From positions 1-64,000 of the forward strand of contig CASHSZ010000140.1 in NCBI GenBank assembly GCA_949358305.1: DNA of 64,000 nt. Reading direction: 5' to 3'. The notes beneath the pieces were generated by a model that was not told the DNA's origin, ran no database searches, and worked only from the letters and a program-made list of their open reading frames with translations. A program made the translations under genes and the position numbers. Below, in pieces: positions 1-11,360 of this stretch (position 1 is the stretch's first letter; each line of letters starts with the position of its first letter). This DNA is from Strigamia acuminata (taxonomy: Eukaryota > Arthropoda > Chilopoda > Geophilomorpha > Linotaeniidae).

Positions 1-498
1 GTGATTTACTGGCGCGTTGGACGAGTTCTAAAAAAATTCTCCAAAATCTGACAAAACTGGCAACGATTTTTGATAAATTTCCACGGAATTTCAGCAATAT
101 TTTGCGAGACATTTCTGCCCGATTGGACGGGCTTCTGTAAAACAGTGTTCTTAAAATCTGTGGAAATCAATTAAATGTCGTTAAAAATCGTTGCAAGTTT
201 TGTCAGATTTTGGAGAATTTTTTTAAAACTCGTCCAACGCGCCAGTAAATCGAGCTCCCACACGCGCCCACATGCACGTCCAATCCGCATGGGCACTGTC
301 ACATCGGACGTTTGTTGCGTGCAAAACTTGCACCGACTTTTGGCCATTTTTGGTTAAACTTCCGCACAATTTCTGCCCGATTGGACACTGAGGTTCGGTT
401 TCCGACCGGGTCGTTTCTTGTCCGACCCGCGGCGCGTCGCGGCGCGGCCGGAGGACGGCCCTCGTCCCCAAAAACCACACTCCGAGTCACGGGTCGCA
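1..498. repeat. Left-edge fold-back module of satellite cluster 1 (cut by window start)
   Basis: This is the first part of the satellite cluster; the same sequence recurs at 51139-51636, where 155 more bases of satellite precede it. It holds a near-perfect inverted repeat (3-71 against 183-251), then an AT-rich E fragment, then an inverted D monomer ending at 498 (Ccccaaaaaccacactccg type). No gene is credible here; the short open frames exist on both strands and follow the repeat. Confidence 0.85.
3..251. repeat. Long inverted repeat (69-nt arms)
   Basis: Positions 3-71 pair with the reverse complement of 183-251; I count two mismatches in 69. The outer ends carry the motif GATTTACTGGCGCGTTGGAC, which also marks each E monomer. 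The loop is about 111 nt. As RNA or single-stranded DNA this would form a stable hairpin. An identical copy lies at 51141-51389. Confidence 0.9.
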
Positions 499-1246
499 CG
501 GCCAACAGGCCGTGACGGGCCGTAGCGGGTCGAAAACGGGCCGTTAACGGCCCGTTGACGGCCCGTTAGCGGCCCGCATGAGGTCGCACGGGCCGTCGGC
601 GAGCCGAAGTCCGGGAACGAAGGCCGTTACGGGACCGTGACGGGACCGTCGGCGGCCCGTTAACGGCCCGTGCGGGCCGTTACGGGATCGTGACGGGACC
701 GTCGGCGGCCCGTTAACGGCCCGTACGACCCCATGCGGGCCGTTGACGGGCCGTTAACGGGCCGTTAACGGGCCGTTAACGGGCCGTGACGCTGTAAATC
801 GAAAAAATCAACAACCGACAACACGTACATGAAAACGCGTACAACATTCATAGACATTAATCTCGAATCCTGTTTTTGGTTTTACGCCGTTAACGGGCCG
901 TTAACGGCCCGCATGAGGTCGTACGGGCCGTTACGGGGTCGTGACGGGACCGTCGGCGGCCCGTTAACGGCCCGTGCGGGCCGTTACGGGATAGTTACGG
1001 AACCGTCGGCGGCCCGTTAACGGCCCGTGCGAGCCGTTACGGGATCGTGACGGGACCGTCGGCGGCCCGTTAACGGCCCGTGCGAGCCGTTACGGGATTG
1101 TGACGGGACCGTCGGCGGCCCGTTAACGGCCCGTGCGGGCCGTTTTCGACCCGTTGCGGCCGTTTTCGACCCGTTGCGGCCCGTTTTCGACCCGTTACGG
1201 TCCTTGGCCGTAACGGGCCGAAAACGGGAAAACTGAAAAAGTCGAG
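499..1246. repeat. GTTAAC array G0 with one core box
   Basis: Tandem GGGCCGTTAAC (11 bp) and 53-bp repeats (CCGTCGGCGGCCCGTTAACG...) on both sides of a 94-bp core box at 794-887. Three short GTTTTCGACCCGTTGCGG-type repeats (about 1138-1200) close it on the right. No coding potential. Confidence 0.9.
794..887. repeat. Core box B, reference copy (37 in window)
   Basis: A 94-bp AT-rich box from GTAAATCGAAAAAATC to TTGGTTTTACGC. Its ends are imperfect inverted repeats (GCGTAAATCGAAAAA against GCGTAAAACCAAAAA read from the other end) and run on into palindromic GTTAAC repeats. Start positions of the 37 copies, given as the T of the first TCG: 799, 4471, 7128, 9761, 12325, 12746, 13221, 13578, 14053, 14410, 14767, 15242, 15599, 15956, 20655, 24303, 26866, 27287, 27762, 28119, 28594, 28951 (split by the retrotransposon), 36416, 36773, 37130, 40814, 44462, 47026, 47447, 47922, 48279, 51937, 57582, 60146, 60567, 61042, 61399. 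A variant ends TTTTCGGTTTTGCCCC. Function unknown. Confidence 0.9.
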
Positions 1247-4064
1247 TGCGAGACCACGTGACCCGGAGTGTGGTTTTTGGGGACGAGGGCCGTCCTCCGA
1301 CCGCGCCGTGACGCGCCGCGGGTCGGTCACCAACTTTTGTCAATTTTTGACAGATTTTCACGGAATTTCAGCGACATTTTACGAGACGTTTCTGCCCGAT
1401 GGGACGGACTTCTGTAAAACATTGCTTAAAATCCATGGAAATTTATCACATATTGACAAAATTCGGTGCAAGTTTTGTCAGAAATTAGGAAAAAACTTTT
1501 TTCAAAACTCGTCCAACGCGCCGGTAAATTGAGCGCCCACGTGCGTCGACAGTGGGCGCTTCAAAACCGCGTGGACACTGTCAGATCTCGGCACAGTTTG
1601 ATGCGCCCAAATCTAGCAATACTTGCACCGACTTTTGGCAATTTGTGACAAATTTTCACAGAATTTCGGCAACATTTTACGACACATTTCTGCCCGGTTG
1701 GACACATTTCCACAGGTTTTTTGTAAAACGTTGCTAAAATTCCGTTGAATTTCATCAAAAATTGTGTCAAAAGTCGGTGACGGGCGGAGGGGCGAGCTCC
1801 GGGCGCCCGAGAGAGAGAGAGAAAGAGAGAGAGAGGGGACGGCCGGGGCTCCCGCCAACGGGCGGAGGGGCGAGCCTTGGCGGGTTGGGCGTGCACTATC
1901 TAGGCATGTGGGCGCTCGATTTACCGGCACGTTGGACAAGTTTTGAAAATTTTTTTTTCCTAATTTTTGACAAAATTAGCACCGAATTTTGCCAATATTT
2001 GATAAATTTCCACGGAATTTTATCAATGTTTTACAAAAAACCCCTGGAAATGTGTCCAATCGAGCAGAAATGTCTCGTAAAATATCGCTGAAATTTGTCT
2101 AAAATTGACAAAAAATCGGTGCAAGTTTTGCTAGATATTTGCCCGGATCAAACTGTGCCCGAAACCGCCCGATCTGACAGTGTGCACGCGGGCTGGACGT
2201 GCCCACTGTCCCCGCATGTGCACTCGCCGGCGCGTTGGACGAGTTTAAGAAGATTTTATCAATTTCTGACAAAACTTGCATCGATTTTTTGTCAATATTT
2301 GATAAATTTCCCCAGAATTTTAGCAATAAAACCTTTGAAAATGTATCCAAAAGAGCAGAAATGTCCTGTAAAATATTGCTGAAAATCTGTTGAAATTCAT
2401 CAAATATTGACAAAAATCTGTGACGAGCGGAGGGGCGATCCTTTGGCGGCCGAAAGAGAGAGGGGGGACGGTCGGGGCTCCCGCCGACGGGCGGAGGGGC
2501 GAGCCTTGGCGGCCGAGAGAGAGAGAGAGAGAGGACGGCCGGGGCTCCCGCCGGCGCACTGTCCACGCATGGGCGCGCTCGATTTACTGGCGCGTTGGAC
2601 GAATTTTAAATTTTTTGTTTCCTATTTCTGACAAAATTTGCACCGACTTTTGGCAATTTGTGACAAATTTTCACAGAATTTCGGCAACATTTTACGACAC
2701 ATTTCTGCCCGGTTGGACACATTTCCACAGGTTTTTTGTAAAACGTTGCTAAAATTCCGTTGAATTTCATCAAAAATTGTGTCAAAAGTCGGTGACGGGC
2801 GGAGGGGCGAGCTCCGGGCGCCCGAGAGAGAGAGAGAAAGAGAGAGAGAGGGGACGGCCGGGGCTCCCGCCAACGGGCGGAGGGGCGAGCCTTGGCGGGT
2901 TGGGCGTGCACTATCTAGGCATGTGGGCGCTCGATTTACCGGCACGTTGGACAAGTTTTGAAAATTTTTTTTTCCTAATTTTTGACAAAATTAGCACCGA
3001 ATTTTGCCAATATTTGATAAATTTCCACGGAATTTTATCAATGTTTTACAAAAAACCCCTGGAAATGTGTCCAATCGAGCAGAAATGTCTCGTAAAATAT
3101 CGCTGAAATTTGTCTAAAATTGACAAAAAATCGGTGCAAGTTTTGCTAGATATTTGCCCGGATCAAACTGTGCCCGAAACCGCCCGATCTGACAGTGTGC
3201 ACGCGGGCTGGACGTGCCCACTGTCCCCGCATGTGCACTCGCCGGCGCGTTGGACGAGTTTAAGAAGATTTTATCAGTTTCTGACAAAACTTGCATCGAT
3301 TTTTTGTCAATTTTTGATAAATTTCCCCAGAATTTTAGCAATAAAACCTTTGAAAATGTATCCAAAAGAGCAGAAATGTCCTGTAAAATATTGCTGAAAA
3401 TCTGTTGAAATTCATCAAATATTGACAAAAATCTGTGACGAGCGGAGGGGCGATCCTTTGGCGGCCGAAAGAGAGAGGGGGGACGGTCGGGGCTCCCGCC
3501 GACGGGCGGAGGGGCGAGCCTTGGCGGCCGAGAGAGAGAGAGAGAGAGGACGGCCGGGGCTCCCGCCGGCGCACTGTCCACGCATGGGCGCGCTCGATTT
3601 ACTGGCGCGTTGGACGAATTTTAAATTTTTTGTTTCCTATTTCTGACAAAATTTGCACAGACTTTTGTCAATTTTTGACAAATTTTCACGGAATTTCAGC
3701 AATGGGACGGACTTATGTAAAACATCGCTTAAAATCTGGAAATCTGTCAAATCTTCTTTAAATTTATGCAAGATATTGGGAAATTTTGGTTTAACTCGTC
3801 CAACGGGCCGGTAAATCGAGCGCCCACACGCGCCCACATGCACGTCCAACCCGCATGGGCACTGTCACATCGGACGTTTGTTGCGTGCAAAACTTGCACC
3901 GACTTTTGGCCATTTTTGGTTAAACTTCCGCACAATTTCTGCCCGATTGGACACTGAGGTTCGGTTTCCGACCGGGTCGTTTCTTGTCCGACCCGCGGCG
4001 CGTCGCGGCGCGGCCGGAGGACGGCCCTCGTCCCCAAAAACCACACTCCGAGTCACGGGTCGCA
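1247..4064. repeat. Fold-back block 1: two 1015-bp units between inverted D arms
   Basis: Left arm starts with the D monomer (TGCGAGACCACGTGACCCGG, including a CACGTG at 1255-1260); the right arm at about 3990-4064 is its reverse complement, with about 95% identity over 66 nt by eye. Inside are an E monomer and two 1015-bp units (landmarks 1762 and 2777), each a trimer of diverged ~340-bp monomers with GA-rich microsatellites. The first unit is subtype Y (TATCAATTTCTGAC near 2258) and the last subtype F (TATCAGTTTCTGAC near 3273). Confidence 0.9.
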
Positions 4065-4918
4065 CGGCCAACAGGCCGTGACGGGCCGTAGCGGGTCGAA
4101 AACGGGCCGTTAACGGCCCGTTGACGGCCCGTTAGCGGCCCGCATGAGGTCGCACGGGCCGTCGGCGAGCCGAAGTCCGGGAACGAAGGCCGTTACGGGA
4201 CCGTGACGGGACCGTCGGCGGCCCGTTAACGGCCCGTGCGAGCCGTTACGGGATCGTGACGGGACCGTCGGCGGCCCGTTAACGGCCCGTGCGAGCCGTT
4301 ACGGAATCGTGACGGGACCGTCGGCGGCCCGTTAACGGCCCGTGCGGGCCGTTACGGGATCGTGACGGGACCGTCGGCGGCCCGTTAACGGCCCGTGCGA
4401 CCCCATGCGGGCCGTTGACGGGCCGTTAACGGGCCGTTAACGGGCCGTTAACGGGCCGTGACGCTGTAAATCGAAAAAATCAACAACCGACAACACGTAC
4501 ATGAAAACGCGTACAACATTCATAGACATTAATCTCGAATCCTGTTTTTGGTTTTACGCCGTTAACGGGCCGTTAACGGCCCGCATGAGGTCGTACGGGC
4601 CGTTACGGGGTCGTGACGGGACCGTCGGCGGCCCGTTAACGGCCCGTGCGGGCCGTTACGGGATAGTTACGGAACCGTCGGCGGCCCGTTAACGGCCCGT
4701 GCGAGCCGTTACGGGATCGTGACGGGACCGTCGGCGGCCCGTTAACGGCCCGTGCGAGCCGTTACGGGATTGTGACGGGACCGTCGGCGGCCCGTTAACG
4801 GCCCGTGCGGGCCGTTTTCGACCCGTTGCGGCCGTTTTCGACCCGTTGCGGCCCGTTTTCGACCCGTTACGGTCCTTGGCCGTAACGGGCCGAAAACGGG
4901 AAAACTGAAAAAGTCGAG
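4065..4918. repeat. GTTAAC array G1 with one core box
   Basis: 11-bp and 53-bp repeats around a core box at 4466-4559. One 53-bp unit reads GTTACGGAATCG instead of GGGATCG, a variant shared with the other arrays that follow F-ended blocks. Nothing coding. Confidence 0.9.
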
Positions 4919-6721
4919 TGCGAGACCACGTGACCCGGAGTGTGGTTTTTGGGGACGAGGGCCGTCCTCCGACCGCGCCGTGACGCGCCGCGGGTCGGTC
5001 ACCAACTTTTGTCAATTTTTGACAGATTTTCACGGAATTTCAGCGACATTTTACGAGACGTTTCTGCCCGATGGGACGGACTTCTGTAAAACATTGCTTA
5101 AAATCCATGGAAATTTATCACATATTGACAAAATTCGGTGCAAGTTTTGTCAGAAATTAGGAAAAAACTTTTTTCAAAACTCGTCCAACGCGCCGGTAAA
5201 TTGAGCGCCCACGTGCGTCGACAGTGGGCGCTTCAAAACCGCGTGGACACTGTCAGATCTCGGCACAGTTTGATGCGCCCAAATCTAGCAATACTTGCAC
5301 CGACTTTTGGCAATTTGTGACAAATTTTCACAGAATTTCGGCAACATTTTACGACACATTTCTGCCCGGTTGGACACATTTCCACAGGTTTTTTGTAAAA
5401 CGTTGCTAAAATTCCGTTGAATTTCATCAAAAATTGTGTCAAAAGTCGGTGACGGGCGGAGGGGCGAGCTCCGGGCGCCCGAGAGAGAGAGAGAAAGAGA
5501 GAGAGAGGGGACGGCCGGGGCTCCCGCCAACGGGCGGAGGGGCGAGCCTTGGCGGGTTGGGCGTGCACTATCTAGGCATGTGGGCGCTCGATTTACCGGC
5601 ACGTTGGACAAGTTTTGAAAATTTTTTTTTCCTAATTTTTGACAAAATTAGCACCGAATTTTGCCAATATTTGATAAATTTCCACGGAATTTTATCAATG
5701 TTTTACAAAAAACCCCTGGAAATGTGTCCAATCGAGCAGAAATGTCTCGTAAAATATCGCTGAAATTTGTCTAAAATTGACAAAAAATCGGTGCAAGTTT
5801 TGCTAGATATTTGCCCGGATCAAACTGTGCCCGAAACCGCCCGATCTGACAGTGTGCACGCGGGCTGGACGTGCCCACTGTCCCCGCATGTGCACTCGCC
5901 GGCGCGTTGGACGAGTTTAAGAAGATTTTATCAGTTTCTGACAAAACTTGCATCGATTTTTTGTCAATTTTTGATAAATTTCCCCAGAATTTTAGCAATA
6001 AAACCTTTGAAAATGTATCCAAAAGAGCAGAAATGTCCTGTAAAATATTGCTGAAAATCTGTTGAAATTCATCAAATATTGACAAAAATCTGTGACGAGC
6101 GGAGGGGCGATCCTTTGGCGGCCGAAAGAGAGAGGGGGGACGGTCGGGGCTCCCGCCGACGGGCGGAGGGGCGAGCCTTGGCGGCCGAGAGAGAGAGAGA
6201 GAGAGGACGGCCGGGGCTCCCGCCGGCGCACTGTCCACGCATGGGCGCGCTCGATTTACTGGCGCGTTGGACGAATTTTAAATTTTTTGTTTCCTATTTC
6301 TGACAAAATTTGCACAGACTTTTGTCAATTTTTGACAAATTTTCACGGAATTTCAGCAATGGGACGGACTTATGTAAAACATCGCTTAAAATCTGGAAAT
6401 CTGTCAAATCTTCTTTAAATTTATGCAAGATATTGGGAAATTTTGGTTTAACTCGTCCAACGGGCCGGTAAATCGAGCGCCCACACGCGCCCACATGCAC
6501 GTCCAACCCGCATGGGCACTGTCACATCGGACGTTTGTTGCGTGCAAAACTTGCACCGACTTTTGGCCATTTTTGGTTAAACTTCCGCACAATTTCTGCC
6601 CGATTGGACACTGAGGTTCGGTTTCCGACCGGGTCGTTTCTTGTCCGACCCGCGGCGCGTCGCGGCGCGGCCGGAGGACGGCCCTCGTCCCCAAAAACCA
6701 CACTCCGAGTCACGGGTCGCA
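4919..6721. repeat. Fold-back block 2: one 1015-bp unit
   Basis: Same arms as block 1 but exactly 1015 bp shorter; its single unit (landmark 5434) is subtype F. It is what a loss of the Y unit from block 1 would give. Confidence 0.9.
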
Positions 6722-7608
6722 CGGCCAACAGGCCGTGACGGGCCGTAGCGGGTCGAAAACGGGCCGTTAACGGCCCGTTGACGGCCCGTTAGCGGCCCGC
6801 ATGAGGTCGCACGGGCCGTCGGCGAGCCGAAGTCCGGGAACGAAGGCCGTTACGGGACCGTGACGGGACCGTCGGCGGCCCGTTAACGGCCCGTGCGAGC
6901 CGTTACGGGATCGTGACGGGACCGTCGGCGGCCCGTTAACGGCCCGTGCGAGCCGTTACGGAATCGTGACGGGACCGTCGGCGGCCCGTTAACGGCCCGT
7001 GCGGGCCGTTACGGGATCGTGACGGGACCGTCGGCGGCCCGTTAACGGCCCGTGCGACCCCATGCGGGCCGTTGACGGGCCGTTAACGGGCCGTTAACGG
7101 GCCGTTAACGGGCCGTGACGGTGTAAATCGAAAAAATCAACAACCGACAACACGTACATGAAAACGCGTACAACATTCATAGACATTAATCTCGAATCCT
7201 GTTTTTGGTTTTACGCCGTTAACGGGCCGTTAACGGCCCGTTAACGGCCCGTTAACGGCCCGTTAACGGCCCGCATGAGGTCGTACGGGCCGTTACGGGG
7301 TCGTGACGGGACCGTCGGCGGCCCGTTAACGGCCCGTGCGGGCCGTTACGGGATAGTTACGGAACCGTCGGCGGCCCGTTAACGGCCCGTGCGAGCCGTT
7401 ACGGGATCGTGACGGGACCGTCGGCGGCCCGTTAACGGCCCGTGCGAGCCGTTACGGGATTGTGACGGGACCGTCGGCGGCCCGTTAACGGCCCGTGCGG
7501 GCCGTTTTCGACCCGTTGCGGCCGTTTTCGACCCGTTGCGGCCCGTTTTCGACCCGTTACGGTCCTTGGCCGTAACGGGCCGAAAACGGGAAAACTGAAA
7601 AAGTCGAG
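6722..7608. repeat. GTTAAC array G2 with one core box
   Basis: Like G1, but the core box (7123-7216) follows CGGTG rather than CGCTG, and five consecutive GGCCCGTTAAC repeats follow it, against one in G1. Confidence 0.9.
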
Positions 7609-9407
7609 TGCGAGACCACGTGACCCGGAGTGTGGTTTTTGGGGACGAGGGCCGTCCTCCGACCGCGCCGTGACGCGCCGCGGGTCGGTCACCAACTTTT
7701 GTCAATTTTTGACAGATTTTCACGGAATTTCAGCGACATTTTACGAGACGTTTCTGCCCGATGGGACGGACTTCTGTAAAACATTGCTTAAAATCCATGG
7801 AAATTTATCACATATTGACAAAATTCGGTGCAAGTTTTGTCAGAAATTAGGAAAAAACTTTTTTCAAAACTCGTCCAACGCGCCGGTAAATTGAGCGCCC
7901 ACGTGCGTCGACAGTGGGCGCTTCAAAACCGCGTGGACACTGTCAGATCTCGGCACAGTTTGATGCGCCCAAATCTAGCAATACTTGCACCGACTTTTGG
8001 CAATTTGTGACAAATTTTCACAGAATTTCGGCAACATTTTACGACACATTTCTGCCCGGTTGGACACATTTCCACAGGTTTTTTGTAAAACGTTGCTAAA
8101 ATTCCGTTGAATTTCATCAAAAATTGTGTCAAAAGTCGGTGACGGGCGGAGGGGCGAGCTCCGGGCGCCCGAGAGAGAGAGAGAAAGAGAGAGAGAGGGG
8201 ACGGCCGGGGCTCCCGCCAACGGGCGGAGGGGCGAGCCTTGGCGGGTTGGGCGTGCACTATCTAGGCATGTGGGCGCTCGATTTACCGGCACGTTGGACA
8301 AGTTTTGAAAATTTTTTTTTCCTAATTTTTGACAAAATTAGCACCGAATTTTGCCAATATTTGATAAATTTCCACGGAATTTTATCAATGTTTTACAAAA
8401 AACCCCTGGAAATGTGTCCAATCGAGCAGAAATGTCTCGTAAAATATCGCTGAAATTTGTCTAAAATTGACAAAAAATCGGTGCAAGTTTTGCTAGATAT
8501 TTGCCCGGATCAAACTGTGCCCGAAACCGCCCGATCTGACAGTGTGCACGCGGGCTGGACGTGCCCACTGTCCCCGCATGTGCACTCGCCGGCGCGTTGG
8601 ACGAGTTTAAGAAGATTTTATCAATTTCTGACAAAACTTGCATCGATTTTTTGTCAATATTTGATAAATTTCCCCAGAATTTTAGCAATAAAACCTTTGA
8701 AAATGTATCCAAAAGAGCAGAAATGTCCTGTAAAATATTGCTGAAAATCTGTTGAAATTCATCAAATATTGACAAAAATCTGTGACGAGCGGAGGGGCGA
8801 TCCTTTGGCGGCCGAAAGAGAGAGGGGGGACGGTCGGGGCTCCCGCCGACGGGCGGAGGGGCGAGCCTTGGCGGCCGAGAGAGAGAGAGAGAGAGGACGG
8901 CCGGGGCTCCCGCCGGCGCACTGTCCATGGGCGCGCTCGATTTACTGGCGCGTTGGACGAATTTTAAATTTTTTGTTTCCTATTTCTGACTAAATTTGCA
9001 CAGACTTTTGTCAATTTTTGACAAATTTTCACGGAATTTCAGCAATGGGACGGACTTATGTAAAACATCGCTTAAAATCTGGAAATCTGTCAAATCTTCT
9101 TTAAATTTATGCAAGATATTGGGAAATTTTGGTTTAACTCGTCCAACGGGCCGGTAAATCGAGCGCCCACACGCGCCCACATGCACGTCCAACCCGCATG
9201 GGCACTGTCACATCGGACGTTTGTTGCGTGCAAAACTTGCACCGACTTTTGGCCATTTTTGGTTAAACTTTCGCACAATTTCTGCCCGATTGGACACTGA
9301 GGTTCGGTTTCCGACCGGGTCGTTTCTTGTCCGACCCGCGGCGCGTCGCGGCGCGGCCGGAGGACGGCCCTCGTCCCCAAAAACCACACTCCGAGTCACG
9401 GGTCGCA
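7609..9407. repeat. Fold-back block 3: one unit, Y-ended
   Basis: One 1015-bp unit (landmark 8124), subtype Y. It carries three linked variants that mark the block nearest each N module: a 4-bp deletion (CTGTCCATGGG against CTGTCCACGCATGGG), TCTGACTAAATTTGC, and AAACTTTCGCAC. Total length is 1799 against 1803 for block 2. Confidence 0.9.
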
Positions 9408-10230
9408 CGGCCAACAGGCCGTGACGGGCCGTAGCGGGTCGAAAACGGGCCGTTAACGGCCCGTTGACGGCCCGTTAGCGGCCCGCATGAGGTCGCACGG
9501 GCCGTCGGCGAGCCGAAGTCCGGGAACGAAGGCCGTTACGGGACCGTGACGGGACCGTCGGCGGCCCGTTAACGGCCCGTGCGAGCCGTTACGGGACCGT
9601 GACGGGACCGTCGGCGGCCCGTTAACGGCCCGTGCGGGCCGTTACGGGATCGTGACGGGACCGTCGGCGGCCCGTTAACGGCCCGTGCGGGCCGTTACGG
9701 GATCGTAACGGGCCGTTAACGGGCCGTTAACGGGCCGTTAACGGGCCGTGACGGTGTAAATCGAAAAAATCAACAACCGACAACACGTACATGAAAACGC
9801 GTACAACATTCATAGACATTAATCTCGAATCCTGTTTTTGGTTTTACGCCGTTAACGGGCCGTTAACGGCCCGTTAACGGCCCGTTAACGGCCCGCATGA
9901 GGTCGTACGGGCCGTTACGGGGTCGTGACGGGATCGTCGGCGGCCCGTTAACGGCCCGTGCGGGCCGTTACGGGATAGTTACGGAACCGTCGGCGGCCCG
10001 TTAACGGCCCGTGCGAGCCGTTACGGGATCGTGACGGGACCGTCGGCGGCCCGTTAACGGCCCGTGCGAGCCGTTACGGGATTGTGACGGGACCGTCGGC
10101 GGCCCGTTAACGGCCCGTGCGGGCCGTTTTCGACCCGTTGCGGCCGTTTTCGACCCGTTGCGGCCCGTTTTCGACCCGTTACGGTCCTTGGCCGTAACGG
10201 GCCGAAAACGGGAAAACTGAAAAAGTCGAG
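9408..10230. repeat. GTTAAC array G3 with one core box
   Basis: 53-bp repeats, four GGGCCGTTAAC repeats and a core box at 9756-9849. It joins block 3 to module N1. The same arrangement recurs at 23950, 44109 and 57229. Confidence 0.9.
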
Positions 10231-10375
10231 TGCGAGACCACGTGACCCGGAGTGTGGTTTTTGGGGGCGAGGGCCGTCCTCCGACCGCGCCGTGACGCGC
10301 CCCGAGTCGGATCAAGAGGCGACCCGGTCGGAAACCGAACCTCGGGGTTCCTCGAGGCGTGGTTTTTTGGGGACG

Positions 10376-10397
10376 GGGGGAGGGGGGGGGGGGGGGG
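10376..10397 (+). repeat. G-run (GGGGGGA + G16)
   Basis: A run of six G, one A and sixteen G inside the left arm of N1, with the complementary C-rich tract in the right arm near 11903-11920. The equivalent run in N2 (24916-24937) has one G fewer, and N3 and N4 have sixteen. G-quadruplex formation is plausible but is inference. Confidence 0.85.
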
Positions 10398-10620
10398 ATC
10401 GGGTCGCGTGCTCCGACCGCGCCGCAACGCGATGTGGGTCGGTCACCAACTTTTGTCAATTTTTGACAAATTTCCACGGAATTTCAGCAACATTTTACGA
10501 GACGTTTCTGCCCGACTAGACACGTTTCCGCAGGTTTTAGCAAAACAACGTTAAATTCTGTGGAAATTTATCAAATGTTGACAAAATTCTGTGCAAGTTT
10601 TGTCAGATACTTACTTACTT

Positions 10621-11360
10621 ACGATATAAACTCGAACGTCGTCCATCGACACTCTCAACATTCCACCGGACATTTTCCGGAAGAGTTTGTCCCGATCGGG
10701 ACCACGCCTCGACGAAGCCCGGGACCCGGTTTCCGACCGGGTCGTTTTTGGCCCAAGTCACGGCGCGTCGCGGCGCTTTCGGAGCACGCGACCCGATCCC
10801 CCCCTCCCCCCGTTCTCAAAAACCACGCCTCGACGAAGCCCGGGACCCGGTTTCCGACCGGGTCGTTTTTGGCCCAAGTCACGGCGCGTCGCGGCGCGTT
10901 CGGAGCACATGAACCGATCCCCCCTCCCTCCCGTCACAAAAACCACGTTTTAGCGAAACCCTTGACCGGTCACAAAACCCACCGAACACCGAAAAGCAAC
11001 GAACAAAACGCGCTCGGTCGCACGAACTACTCGGCCAAAACAACATCCGCAAATTCCGCATCACAGTCGCGATCAACGAAACAACGTATAGGCCGCCGTA
11101 ATGTTAAAAAGCGGGACCCTTTCGCCCCCGACAAAATCCGCACACATACCCCAAGGTTAAGCGCCGACTGGTCCCCGTCCGGCCGCGTCCGGGCGTCGCG
11201 TCCGCACGCCTGCTTTGCCTATCCTTCGGAAGCGAGTGCACCCGCAAAATCCGCACTTTGGGAGTGACTATTCCTCGGATTCCGGCCGGACCAAACTCTT
11301 CCGGAAAATGTCCGGGGGAATGCTGAGAGTGCCGATAGACGACATTCGATTTTATGTCGT
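10621..11360. repeat. Inner terminal-inverted-repeat element I1
   Basis: About 70 nt at 10621-10690 (ACGATATAAACTCGAACG...) match the reverse complement of 11291-11360 (ACGACATAAAATCGAATG...) at roughly 85% by eye, including an uninterrupted GGACATTTTCCGGAAGAG core. The arms enclose about 600 bp. This looks like a small non-autonomous TIR element that entered the N module before the module was multiplied, since all four N copies have it (10621, 25162, 45322, 58442). No target duplication could be fixed. Confidence 0.7.

Noticed and set aside
2099-2566. 155-codon minus-strand frame in every 1015-bp unit
   Set aside because: Frames are open on both strands because the E monomer is poor in stops; the peptide follows the GA microsatellite and palindromes and resembles no protein.
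10560-11267. 235-codon frame repeated in four N modules
   Set aside because: It opens with GTG, crosses an inverted-repeat arm and two D-like tandem copies, has no domain, and the copies are too similar for persistence to show selection.
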